This document shows positions 34,059-45,072 of a stretch of 64,000 bases of DNA, in pieces. Made by a program: the position numbers and the translations under genes. This DNA comes from Serilophus lunatus (taxonomy: Eukaryota; Chordata; Aves; Passeriformes; Eurylaimidae): positions 56,796 through 120,795 of the forward strand of contig VXBA01003833.1 in the NCBI GenBank assembly GCA_013399895.1, in the 5' to 3' direction. Below the pieces are notes generated by a model, which worked only from the letters and a program-made list of their open reading frames with translations, was not told where the DNA came from and made no database searches. Numbering within the stretch: the stretch's first letter is position 1; the number at the start of each line of letters is the position of its first letter.

Positions 34059-36689
34059 ATGTCTTTCAATGTGTGTATTAAAGAAGTAACTGTTCTAGAA
34101 CAGCTTCTTACTTTAGTACAGGCATGTGTCTGACTCCTGTCATCACAGCTCTGTGGGATGTTAATCAATAACTGGCAATTTGAACAATTTGAGGGGCTGT
34201 GCTTGCTCAGACTGAAGGAGGGAAAGCTCCTCATTCCCCCAGGTCTTTCTCAGACTTTCAAAGGCCCACTAGATTGCACCAGATTTGTGTAATTTAGCAT
34301 TTTTCACCAGCATTTTAATGGAAATGTTCACTAACCTGTGATAGACCATTTACATTGAAAGTTACACAAATAGTTAAAACTCAGATGACTTATTGTCTAA
34401 AATAAATCAAGGTAAAATAATCTGGGTATAAAATATTCCTAATTCTTACATTATGGAACATGTTTAAAGTCATGTTGCAACAGATGGTCACTTAAACGTC
34501 AAAATTTTGGATTTCATGTTCTCATTTCATAGTCTCTAAGGTGAGTCCTGTCCATATTCTTGTAAGTGAAGGAAAATGGAATCTAGTCTTGTAAAATAAC
34601 TGATTTCAAGCAGTTAAACGGAACTTTTGCTATTAATTTTTAGCAGAAGATTTAACTTTTTCTTTTTTTCTTGTTCTGTTCATGCAAATCAACATTACAA
34701 TATTATTTTGTCTAGGTTTGACACAGTGGTGGAGAACAAAGGAGAACAGAGAATCTGCCAGGCCCCAGTTGAATTTAGGGGGAGACTGAGATAAGCCTGT
34801 CCACGCCAAATGAAATGTGCAGATTACATTGCAATGCTTCACTGCAACTGCAGATAAGATACTTCATTTGGCTTCTTCCTAGCCCATGTTAATGCCCATT
34901 TTTCACTCTCACTAAAGGCCAGTCTGGCCATAATATAACAATTGTGAAACAGACTGGCTGGAGGGTTTTGAGTTACTACTCTGCAATGAAGTGTAAATCC
35001 AAGGACCTGAAGGATTAATGGCCAGGCTTGAAGAAAGGCTTCTACAGGTTCTGGAAAGACCTGGGAGTTGTTTAATAACTCAGGGATCAACATTTCTTCC
35101 ATTCCAGTTCACTTTCATTTAGTTTCAATTTTCATTTCTTTCAATTGTCATTCAGTGTTTTAAGTTCTATTAATGCTAAAAGGCAACATCTTGTAGCACA
35201 ATAACAGTTCAGAAACCTCTGTTTATAGTTTGCTTTATATCTTTTTTCCTGGGACAGGGAAAGAGAAGAGGAAATGAAACAGAAGTCATGTTGTCATAAT
35301 ATTTATTTTCAAAGCCTTGCAAATAAACTTTATATTTGAAACAGTTAAAAATTCTGGGGACAGTTCACATCTATTTATTTTTCAGGAACTATGTGTTCTT
35401 TTACTTACACGATTCTATTCAATCTGTTAAAAATATTCACAAATCAAAGAACTAAAATGAACTGAACTTCCCACTTAATAACATTAGTACTTCTTTAAGT
35501 TCTATATCAAAATTAATTTTAGGTTCAGAAAGCTACAATGCCCCACCTAATTCAAAATACAGAAATAAATAGAAGAAGTTTCAATAACAAGGACAACAAG
35601 AAGAATAACCCCAGCATCCAAGAGACAGGAAAAAAAATTATACAAAGGCAGTCAATATTTCTGTAGTATAAGAAATCCGATGAGGTTTATGCAAGCTTTG
35701 TGATTTTCTAGTAAAATAAAAACTATAACTCCTCTTAAAAATATGAAAAAAAGCTCTCCTCTTCAAAGGTCTTTCTATAAATTGATGTTAAGCTGAGAAA
35801 TGACCTTGAATTCTACTCTTGGTAAGAAAACAGGTTAATTGAAGAGCTGCTTTTGCACTCAGAGAGTCTTATGGTTAGAATGAGCCACCACCCCTCTTCC
35901 CTGATCCCCAAAAGATGTCCCAGAGCTTCTGAACTACAATAGGAAAGAATGAGGGTTCACTGCAGAAAAGGGATCTTTATAGAATAATAAAGAAGAGACA
36001 CAAGACAATTTGGAAGAGTAAGTTACTGTTCTTGGTTTCACAACCCAGTTAGGGGAGCTAAGAAGACACCAGAACATGCTGTTGAACATAGCAAGTGAAG
36101 CATCTGTCCCTTTGCTCAGTTAATAGGGCTAATTCTTGAAGCTACATTTGATTAAACTCTTATTTTGACACTCATGCTGTATTAGAGTCACTGATACAAT
36201 ATTTGTTCTTTTGCTACCTTGACTTTTACAAATATGGAGTTTTGGCCATGCTTTCATTTACAGTGGTGGCTACACCGCAGTGTGATATTTCAATTGAATA
36301 TGACAGTTTTACAGTTTTACTGTATCTCCTTCTGCCCAGAACTGGAGTTTATGGACACAGGACCAATAAAAATTGTATAATAAAGTAAAAAAACAACTGG
36401 GTAACTTTGTCAGAGAGATGTAGTAAGACAACTACTCTAAAAGACAAAACTGAATATATTAAGAAATTGTGTATTATATATTTTGGTGCTGTTATATTAA
36501 TATATTTTTATTATCCCATACCTATTCAGAGCTGGAGTATCTTCAAGCACTTGCTGTTGCCACAAGTTGCAGCCTGTTACAGACATAAGAGGAAAATCAA
36601 CAGAACTTGGATTTCTGTGTTCAGCAGCCAGGAGGCCTCTCCTCAGTAGAGCCTTCCGAGAGACAATTCCTTGTCTTCCATCCCAACAA
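34059..36689. other. Unique AT-rich DNA, no gene seen
   Basis: The longest frame is about 87 codons (34839-35102, minus), with no domain recognised. No tandem repeats or RNA genes noticed. Confidence 0.55.
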
Positions 36690-37230
36690 GAGAATCATGG
36701 AATCATGGAATGGTTTGGGTTGGGAGAGACCTTAAAGCCCATCCAGTCCCACCCGTGCCCTGGGCAGGGACACCTCCCACTGTCCCAGGCTGCTCCAACC
36801 TGGCCTTGGGCCCTCCCAGGGATGGGGCAGCCACAGCTTCTCTGGGCACCCTGTGCCAGGGCCTCCCCACCCTCACAGCCAGGAATTTCTTCCTAAAGAA
36901 TTTCCCTCTAATATCCCATCTCTCCCTGCCCTCTGGCAGAGGGAAGCCATTCCCCTTTGTCCTTTCATTCCAGGCTCTTGGTAATAGTTTCCCATCCTTC
37001 CTGTAGCTCCTTCAGGTCCTGGAAGGCCACAGTGATGTCAACCCAAACCTTCTCTTCTCCAGGTTGAACAATCCCAACTCCTCCCAGCAGAACTTCTCTG
37101 TTCCTCTGATCCTCCTGGTGCCTTCTCTGGATTTGCTCCAGCAGCTCCATGTCCTCCCTGTGCTGGGACCCCAGAGCTACAGAGGGGGTCCCACCTGGTC
37201 AAAAAGAGAATTTTTTCCTACTGGGTCAGA
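36690..37230 (-). mobile_element. CR1 LINE 3' end, about 540 bases
   Basis: Long minus-strand CR1: 'AGAATCATGGAATCATGGAA', 'GGCAGGGACACCTCCCACTG', 'GGATGGGGCAGCCACAGCTT', then further in 'CCTGTAGCTCCTTCAGGTCC', 'TTCTCTTCTCCAGGTTGAAC', 'AGCAGCTCCATGTCCTCCC', 'GGACCCCAGAGCTAC', reaching the end of the coding part. An 11-14 base internal duplication (AGAATTTC...) sits at about 36898. The 109- and 111-codon plus frames are artefacts. Confidence 0.93.
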
Positions 37231-38656
37231 CCTCCAACAAAAATGATAGACATGGCTTGAATACTACATGGAGTTTACAATCTGTATCATGGAATGGATT
37301 CATGAGAGACACGATGGGAATCAGAGAGGTGGAATATCTCTGCTCACCAATCCATTAGATCTCCCTGAACTTCTTTCTTCTACTTCTACCCATTAAAGAG
37401 AAAACCTGTCTGAATGAAGAGGATTTGTTGTAGCAAAGATGGATTCCCAAAATTTGAAAATGAACCCTCTTACACTCCAGACACATTGTTTTCTTCAAAG
37501 TCTCATGAATTTGGAACTAATTTACACAGACAGATGGAATTCTCTCCATCTTCACAGCCACCAAGCAAATGCCTTCAAATTTTTGAGTCATTGCTGGAAG
37601 GTTCTCTTTGTTACAGGAACAATCACAGAAAATGTATCCATTGTCTGTGCTGATTAAAATCTAGATGACATTTACAAGAAGAAACTTAAGGTCTCAGAAA
37701 AGTTAATAAATATGGTGATCATTCTTTAGATATTGATGCAGTTTTCCAAAATGAATCACTCTGAATGAAAAGTTGTACTTAAAAGGGTATAATACAAATT
37801 TTAAAAATAAGTAACAGTGTATTTACTTATTTAAAAATAAGTAAAACATGTAAGCCACTATAAATCTCTACATTTGCTAATAGAGAACAAGAACTATTTT
37901 TGTAATATTCTTTTTAATGTGTATGATATATATAGAGAAATAGATATATAGATAGTGTAATTTACTGCAAAATTATTTCAGAATCAAATAGCAAAAATTT
38001 GTGGCTGTTGGTTGTTATTGAATGACTTTTTATTAGAGAACCAATGATACTTTCTTAAATAATGGATAAGAACACAGAACAAAAATTCTTCAATCTTGTA
38101 AATAGCTCATTAGGTGTTTCTATTATATGTTTTATGTACTTCTCTACAAATAGCTCAGTGTAATGGCCAAGTACAAGATTAAATGAAATTTCTAAGTTGA
38201 TGAGAGACTTCACAATATTGGAAATGAGAAGTGTTCAGATGATCCATTGCTCCTCCAAATCCCCTATTACACATTATGGGAAATATTTAGTGTTTTCCCC
38301 AATCTACACATAGTTCTTTCAATTTTTTCTTTAAAACAAATTTATACTTATTCTATGGGCTGCACAGTGTCTTTCAAATATAAGAAACAGAATAAATGTA
38401 TTTTCACTGGATTTCAAGTCAATCAAGAAAAGCTGAGTCATTTTAGTTCTTGTTGCTAAGGAGACTGTAATTTTTTTGTTGATAACTGGTTATTAGGCCA
38501 ATCTTTTTATATTTTAATATACTACCCTAAACTTTGCGAGGCCATATTCTTCAGGACGCTTTTGAAATGGAGCAAGGAATTGGGGAATTCCTGGTGCCAA
38601 AGTAGTTTGCATGGGCAGGAAAAGGAACATCAAAAAGGGAGAGGCAGGATGAATAG

Positions 38657-38660
<4 letters not shown>
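37231..38660. other. Unique AT-rich DNA up to a poly(A) tract
   Basis: No gene or family recognised. Two copies of 'TTTAAAAATAAGTAA' lie at about 37800-37848. The region 38560-38660 just before the A-run shows no LINE or SINE wording I know. Confidence 0.55.

Positions 38661-38706
<46 letters not shown>
38661..38706 (+). repeat. Poly(A) tract, 46 A
   Basis: The longest homopolymer in the window. CR1 does not end in poly(A), so this is not a CR1 tail. Either it is microsatellite slippage, or it is the tail of a retrocopied RNA whose body (upstream, ending GAATAGAATT) I do not recognise. No AATAAA lies in the 40 bases before it and no clear target duplication was seen. Confidence 0.95.
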
Positions 38707-38708
<2 letters not shown>

Positions 38709-38947
38709 TATTTCTTTATACAATTCCTTCCTTAAGCAGGAAAGGATCCTTTCAACCATGAGGATCTTAAAAAACTAACATAAGACTACAGGGATGTCTT
38801 AAAATTAAAAAGATAGGATGTTGTGAGGGAAATCAGACACTGGATTAAACTATAAACTAAAAAATTGAGACGAGACATTGGACATAATTACGAGGTGACA
38901 TGTGAATAAAGGAAGACCTGAATGTAATGGGAAAAGCAAGATCACTT
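38707..38947. other. Short unique spacer
   Basis: AT-rich, nothing recognised. Confidence 0.5.
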
Positions 38948-39051
38948 TGGTTTAGATGGTATAGATGTTAGACTGATGTTGCATTGGTTGTTAGCCTAGG
39001 TAAAGGGTGGACTTGATCTCTACGGTCCTTTCCAACCTTATTAATTCTGTG
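38948..39051 (+). mobile_element. Short CR1 LINE 3' end
   Basis: 'GGTTTAGATGGTATAGATGT', 'GCATTGGTTGTTAGCC', 'GGTGGACTTGATCTCTACGG', 'TCCTTTCCAACCTTATTAAT', 'TCTGTG' is a plus-strand CR1 end of about 100 bases. Confidence 0.8.
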
Positions 39052-39591
39052 TGTGTAGTAGAAATAGGCAGAATAGAATGTTTGTAATTATTGTATTTAA
39101 GTTTCAGATGCATTTGTTAATAATGAAAGCTTTTTTTTTTCCTGCATCAACATTGTTAGGCCAAAGTCATAGCAAACTGGAGAAGTTACAGTTTTGGATT
39201 CAGGATAACACCTGGTTGCTTTGGGAAAGGCACACTGGCATTTCACCATGGGGAAAATGGTCTTGGAAGTGTTTGTTCTCCATAAGAAATTTTTGTGTGA
39301 AGTGAAACATGGTCATGTTTGCAAAGCCTTAGTGACAAATCCTGGCCAGTGGCTATATGTAAACTGCATTATTCACCCCTACCTCATAGCAACTGATGCA
39401 GGTTGTGTTTAATCAGCTCTCTTGCCTTTGGGGCTTATGTTAAAGTTATTTATGTCAAGCCATTTCAATTAAGGGAATGAAGAACAGGTAAATCTCTCTC
39501 TGAACAATGGAGTTAGCACAATATAATGAGGCATCACAGCTTCACTTTTAACTTGCAGAGGCTTCTCTCAGTTTAGGTAAGGATCTATCTT
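39052..39591. other. Unique spacer between two CR1 copies
   Basis: Frames of 84 and 63 codons (39051-39305, 39221-39412) are unrecognised. Nothing else seen. Confidence 0.5.
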
Positions 39592-40533
39592 TGTCTATCT
39601 TTATGGATGATCTGGACGAGGGGATGGAGTCCATCATCAGTAAGTTGGCAATGACACCGAGCTGGGAACAAGTGTCCATCTGTTGGAAGGGAGGAGGGCT
39701 CTGCAGAGGGACCTTGACAGGCTGGAGAGATGGGCTGATTCCAATGACATGAGGTTTAACAAATCCGAGTGCCGGGTTCTCCACTTTGGCCACAGCAACC
39801 CCATGCAGAGGTCTGGGTTGGGGACTGAGTGGCTGGAAGATGCCCAGGCAGAAAGGGACCTGGGAGTGCTGGTCGATGGAAAACTGAACCGGGCCCAGCA
39901 GTGTGCCCAGGTGGCCAAGAAGGCCAATGGCATCCTGGCCTTGATCAGGAATAGTGTGGCCAGGACGACCAGGGAAGTGATTCTTCCCCTGGACTCAGCA
40001 CTGGTGAGGCCACATCTTGAGTACCATGTCCAGTTCTGGGCCCCACCATTTAAGAGTGACACTGAGATGCTTGGATGTGTCCAGAGAAGGGCAACGAGGA
40101 TGGGGAGGGGTGTGGAACACAAGCCCTATGACGAGCCACTGAGGGAGCTGGGGTTGTTCAGCCTGGAGAAGAGGAGGCTCAGGGGAGACCTTATTGCTCT
40201 CCACAACTCCCTGACACAAGGTTATAGCCAGGTGGGGGTCAATCTCTTCTCTCAGGCTCCCAGTGACAGAACAAGAGCACAGAGTCTTAAGCTGCATCAG
40301 TGAAGGTTTAGGCTGCATGTTAGGAAAAATTTTTTAACAGAAAGAGTGATTTCTCATTGAAAGGAGCTGCCCAGGGAGGTGGTGGAGTCACTGTCCATGG
40401 AGATGGAGATGTTTAAGAGAAGAATGGATGAGGCACTTGGTGTCATGGTTTAAATAATGGGTTGGTGTTGGGTTATAGGTTGGATTTGATCTCAAAGGTC
40501 TTTTCCAACCTTGTCAATTCTGTGATTCTGTAA
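39592..40533 (+). mobile_element. CR1 LINE, 3' 940 bases, most complete copy here
   Basis: Contains the end of ORF2 (see the separate pseudogene entry) and the full 3' untranslated region: 'AGGTTTAGGCTGCATGTTAG', 'GGAGCTGCCCAGGGAGGTGG', 'GTTTAAGAGAAGAATGGATG', 'AGGCACTTGGTGTCATGGTT', 'TTTTCCAACCTTGTCAATTC', ending TGTGATTCTGTAAA. The 5' truncation falls inside the RT domain, the usual result of incomplete reverse transcription. Divergence looks moderate. Confidence 0.95.
39603..40303 (+). pseudogene. CR1 ORF2 C-terminal remnant (RT end), frameshifted
   Basis: The first frame reads FMDDLDEGMESIISKLA. At about 39650 one base is missing exactly where the catalytic F/Y-A-D-D box of the reverse transcriptase should lie. 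From 39653 the sequence is open in the shifted frame for over 200 codons to the TGA at 40301-40303. Motifs typical of the CR1 ORF2 end are visible in order: RRALQRDLDRLERWA, RDLGVLVDGKLN, QCAQVAKKANGILALI, RPHLEYHVQFWAP, RRATRM, LGLFSLEKRRLRGDLIAL. So the part after the catalytic box is nearly undamaged, but the enzyme cannot work: its 5' part is absent and the active site is broken. Confidence 0.9.
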
Positions 40534-42261
40534 ATGGAGTTTCTATAGACATCCACAGACTTGATCTAGGCATTCATAAATAAACAAGAGTTACAACCCT
40601 GATAGATCCAAAAAAGACCCCTTTGCTCTCTAAACCCCTTGTCAGAGAGAGTCTGGGAGCAGCTGGATACAGTCCCACTCCCAGGCTTCATCAGTGGTTT
40701 ATGTTTAAAGCATTGTACAGATGTAATTGTCCCACAGGATTAAGGATGGCAAATTAAATGTATTTATATAAGTAAAATAAATAATTTATTTAAGGTCATG
40801 ATGATAGTGATAGTGATTAGACCAGAAGATCTTAATCAGAATTATTTACTTTCCATTACAGGTCGCTGTAACTATGAGAACAGTGCCCTGTTTATTGCAG
40901 AAATGATATTAAAACAAGTAAAATAATTATTAAATATAGACTAATGTATTCACCCAAACCAACAACTGTGGGCAAAGCTCAAGAGACTCAAGAGAGTGAC
41001 CTTGAGGGGTATCTCTATTCCAGGGAGGAATTTCCACACCCTCCCACATCAGAGGTGTTAGAAAACCCTCCCATTAAAAGCGAGGCTGGGCTTTATAGCC
41101 CTGAGTGCCTGAAGTCAGTGAGGTGTCCCCAGGCTGTGCCAGCTCAGCAGCTTCAGATCAGGTGTCAGCACTGTCACCTGGTGGTTCCTCTGCCAGGAAC
41201 TCAGGGAACGTTGTTCATCCCAGAGTGTTTAACTTTGGGATGGATGAGTCAGGCTGGGCTCAGCATCCTCACCACCCAAAGCAGCAGGACCCCCCTGCCC
41301 ATCCCACTGGGCACTTTGCAAATGAGGAATGGTTCCAACTCTTTTCCCTCACTCAGTCAGAGCATCCTGACACAGAGCTGTTAAAAAAACCAATGTTAGA
41401 GAATTCTAAATGTTCTTTCAATTTGCATCAAGGAATGTTAACAGTATGTTGGCAAAGGTGACAGAAACAAACCTTTTGCATTCAGTTTTTATATGAGTTG
41501 CGCAGATAAAAATGAATAATGATACCTGTGAATTCAGCAAAATAATTTTGGACTTAATTTACAATTGGAAAGACTGCAGTTTGTTTTTTAAATAGTCACA
41601 CATTCAAGTATATTCTTGTGCTTATTTATAGAAATTAATACAGAACAACTGTACAGCACAGTTTCTATGTTTTTCATACTCCTGTGCCCCCTCAGGACAG
41701 TAGCATTATCTTCTCTGTAGGAATCTAATCCTCTTACAGCAACCACCACTCTCTCAAGAGCTGCATCAAAACCCAATCAAACCCAATCAGCAGAGACTCA
41801 AATAATGAGGAGCACTACCTCCTCAGATCTTCAGATCCTTGTGCTGGAAACCCTGAACATCCTTAAAACACCTGTCTGCCAGTGAAGGAATCTAATTCCT
41901 GCTACAGGGAAAGCACATGTCAGGCAAGGAGTCTTCCCCCACTCCAGTCAGGGAAGGGATTTACCCCTTGAAGTGCTGTCCAGAACTTTCATTTTCTTTC
42001 CTGCTTTTCAAGACAAATAAAGGAAAAACTTTCAGTGTTCCCTAAAAGGAGCAAAAAACTGTTGGTGAAACACAGAGCTGACTATAACTGTCATAATTAA
42101 TTAATTCTTAATTTAGTTCAACCTAATCAAAGCCACTATACTTTGCTGTATATACCCTCATGGTGGATTTTTCCTAAAACACAACCAAACACAAATCCTG
42201 GGCTGATAGTGATTGTTTTACAGAAAATTATTTAACAGAAATTTCACCAGAATCTTGCAGG
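40534..42261. other. Unique DNA with a GC-richer 0.4 kb block
   Basis: The 40970-41390 part is GC-richer, and a 146-codon plus frame (40944-41384) and a second, 118-codon frame (41105-41461) overlap in it. Neither has a domain I know. It includes 'GGGCTTTATAGCCC' (about 41087-41100), a 5+4+5 inverted repeat. It may be an old LTR or unknown interspersed repeat. The rest is AT-rich and unremarkable. Confidence 0.45.
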
Positions 42262-42516
42262 ATGAAAGGAAATGGCCTCACGTTGTCCCAGAGAAGGTTT
42301 ACATTACACGTCAGGGAAAAAAATTCACTGAAAGGATTGAAAAGCATTGGCACAGGCTGCCCAGGGCAGTGGTGGCGTTCCCATCCTTGGAAGTGTCCAA
42401 AAAAACATATGAATGTGGCACTTGAGGATGTGGTTTAGTGGTGAATGTGGTGGTGCTGGTTGGTGGTTGGAACTGATGAATGTAATGGGCTTTTCCACCT
42501 TACATAAATTCTCCAA
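42262..42516 (+). mobile_element. CR1 LINE 3' end
   Basis: 'GGAAATGGCCTCACGTTGTC', 'TTTACATTACACGTCAGG', 'TGGCACAGGCTGCCCAGGGC', 'AGTGTCCAAAAAAACATATG', 'GTGGTTTAGTGGTGAATGTG', 'GGTGGTTGGAACTGATGA', 'CTTTTCCACCTTACATAAAT' is a plus-strand CR1 tail. Confidence 0.88.
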
Positions 42517-45007
42517 TCTGTTACCTCAAAAGGTTTTCACCTCCATGTCTCTCAATTTGATCCAAATGACATCCTGTAGCTCTCACAGTCAGGACTTGGT
42601 TTAGATCAATGAAGTAAAAAAACCTAAGAGCTTCTTCTTTCTGATGCATCTGGTCTGATATTTTGTATGGGCTGCAAAAGGGGGCAATTGTCCTGAAAAA
42701 GTCTTATGAAACAAGAGGTTCCACACGGATACAAGCATAAATCCTGGTGAAAATTAACGTGCCCTGACCCTCAGAGTGGGAATCACTGTTCTATGAATGA
42801 TGAAAATATCAACAGGTAGATAATCAGTAAAAAATTCAGTTAAAAATTAGTTAAAAAGAATAATTAAAAAAAAAATCAGTAAAAAGACATTTTCCCTTCT
42901 CCAGTCCTGGGCTTTCCAAGTTGGTTTTTTTTTGTTGTTTCCCCCCCCCCCCGGGTTAATGTCTGGGATCTGTACTGTTGTGCTCTGCTGCATACAAATA
43001 TTCAAATCATAATTCCCAACCAAAAGCAAAGGAGAGCCTCCCTTTTCTAAAATTATGAATATTTTAGCAACTCTAATAAGAAAAGGAATAAGTTACTCAC
43101 ATAAGTATGAACAAAGAGGAGCTGAAAAGCCCACATTGGTGCAAGTAATTTGAACTGAGAAATAATTTATGACTTGAGGGGACAAAGTAAAAGCAACATG
43201 CTGTGAAATGCTCACAGAGGTACAACTGCCATGTCCATCCAAGGATCTCTTTTACAGGCCTGTCAGGGAATAATCAGGATGAAGGATTTTACTTTTATTC
43301 TGCCCCAACAGAGGCTGCCCTTCATGACCCTGCAAGAATGAGATTTTTCACTACATTCATGAAGTGTAATGGCATTAATCCAAATTAAATACATTCATCT
43401 CAATTACATGGTTATTTTACGGAAGATACAGTGCAGTTACTTTGTGGAAGGGTTGTATTTTTTCCCCCCTAAGTTACCTTAAATTCACAGAAATGGAATT
43501 ATATTTTTATGACATGTCTTTATTAGTTTCAATTTGATATTTTAATTTTTGAAATAACTCCTAAAATACAGGTTGCATTACCAAGATTTCAAGTATACTT
43601 TATTTACTCCCAGTAATAAAATTGCTACTTGCACATGACAGAGCTGAAGGGGAACTTTTTGCTGCTTGCACAATTTTCCATGGTAAATAAGAGATTTCTG
43701 GGTAAATAAGAGATTATTTCCACCCTCCTTTCTTAAATAATGGGAGGAGACTGAATGAACAGAATGTTCATTTTGTCAGGAGGGTGAATGGTCTGTTGGC
43801 ATTAATCGAATACAAGAACCTAAAGATTTAAAAGGCCAAGAGGAAGAACAACAATGCAGGAAATGGCAGTACCTGACTTGGAACTGAATTGAAAAATATT
43901 CCCCAGAACAATTAAACTGTTATGCAGCCATTGATTCTGTTTCTTGACATACACAAAATAGTTTGATGTTAAATAAATCAAATAATTATTGACTTTCTTC
44001 GGTATTCAAAGAGTCCCTCTGACTCAAGAGTGTCCACTGGATAAAAAGTTGCATCAGAAGTGGCACATGACAGAATTATGTCACCACAATCACAGCTGTC
44101 TCTTCGATAAAAAGCCCAAATCAAGCTCAAGTAAAGGTTTATATCTAGGCCAAACAAAAGTAGCTGAACTGGAAATCTGAAACAAAGTGTGATCTGCTCT
44201 GTCTGGATCCATCCAAGATACCCCTGGAATTGCAGAGTGTTCTGTTCTAAAATGAATTATATTCCGTGGCTTATCCAAAAGGCATCAAAATTTGCTATTT
44301 TGCAATTTGCAATGAGCATAGAAAAGGTATAATTTTTTTTTTCTAAAAAAAAAGAAGGACTTTATTAATTACAAATAGCCTCTTTTCATTGTACAAATCC
44401 CCCAAAGTGCAAGCTATGCCTGGAACCTTCACCCCTATTGTTTCTTGTGCCACATTGAGTGATATAACATTTAGTAGGAATGTTATTAGGAAGTCTGTCT
44501 CCAAAAGTGTCACATCTGTCACACCTGTCCGACTAGTATTTCCCTTCCTGTCATCTTCTTTTTTCAGGATCAGCTCATGAGGCAGCTCTTTCCACAGGCT
44601 GATTTTCACAGTGGGATGAGCAATGCATATCCACAATATTTTTTCATGAAAATAAATTTTATTTTTTTCCCTTCTCTCCTTCATTTAAATAGTTCATCAG
44701 GTCACCACAGGTTTTCTGAAAACCAGGAACAACTACATATATATGGATGGAAATGTTCCACATAAACAGGCCCAATTTACCAATGTAACAGGACCTGAAT
44801 CAGCAGAAGTTTAGAATTTAGTAGGAAAAGAAAAACTGGAGTAGGAAGGAGGAGAAGGAACAAGGAGTATAGTAAAGGTTGCGTGAAGTTATTTTTACAT
44901 TCTTTTTCAGTGTGTTTTCTTGCAAGCAATGTAATATGATCAGGCAGTTAAACATTATTACGAGCCCCCCCTTGTTTTTAGTTTTAGTTTTTGCAACTGA
45001 AAACAAA
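42517..45007. other. Unique AT-rich DNA with small simple repeats
   Basis: Has a C12 run (42941-42952), a 19-base tandem pair (43682-43719; GGTAAATAAGAGATT...), and a T10-CT-A9 hairpin-like stretch (44333-44353). A 113-codon minus frame (44343-44684) overlaps a 63-codon plus frame. Neither is recognised. Confidence 0.55.
42941..42952. repeat. Poly(C) tract (12 C)
   Basis: Preceded by T-rich and followed by GGG, which can pair with the C-run. Confidence 0.9.
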
Positions 45008-45072
45008 ATCTCCCACTCCCAGAATGTCCCATATTGGAAGGACGCGCAGGGATCACTGAGTCCAGCTCTTAA
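45008..45072 (-). mobile_element. Very short CR1-like tail
   Basis: 'ATCTCCCACTCCCAGAATGT', 'ATTGGAAGGACGCGCAGGGA' and 'TCACTGAGTCCAGCTC' resemble the complement of a CR1 end. Short and diverged. Confidence 0.5.

Noticed and set aside
39548..39566. 18-base exon between TTGCAG and GTAAGG just upstream of a CR1
   Set aside because: Splice-like words are common by chance and nothing nearby supports a transcript.
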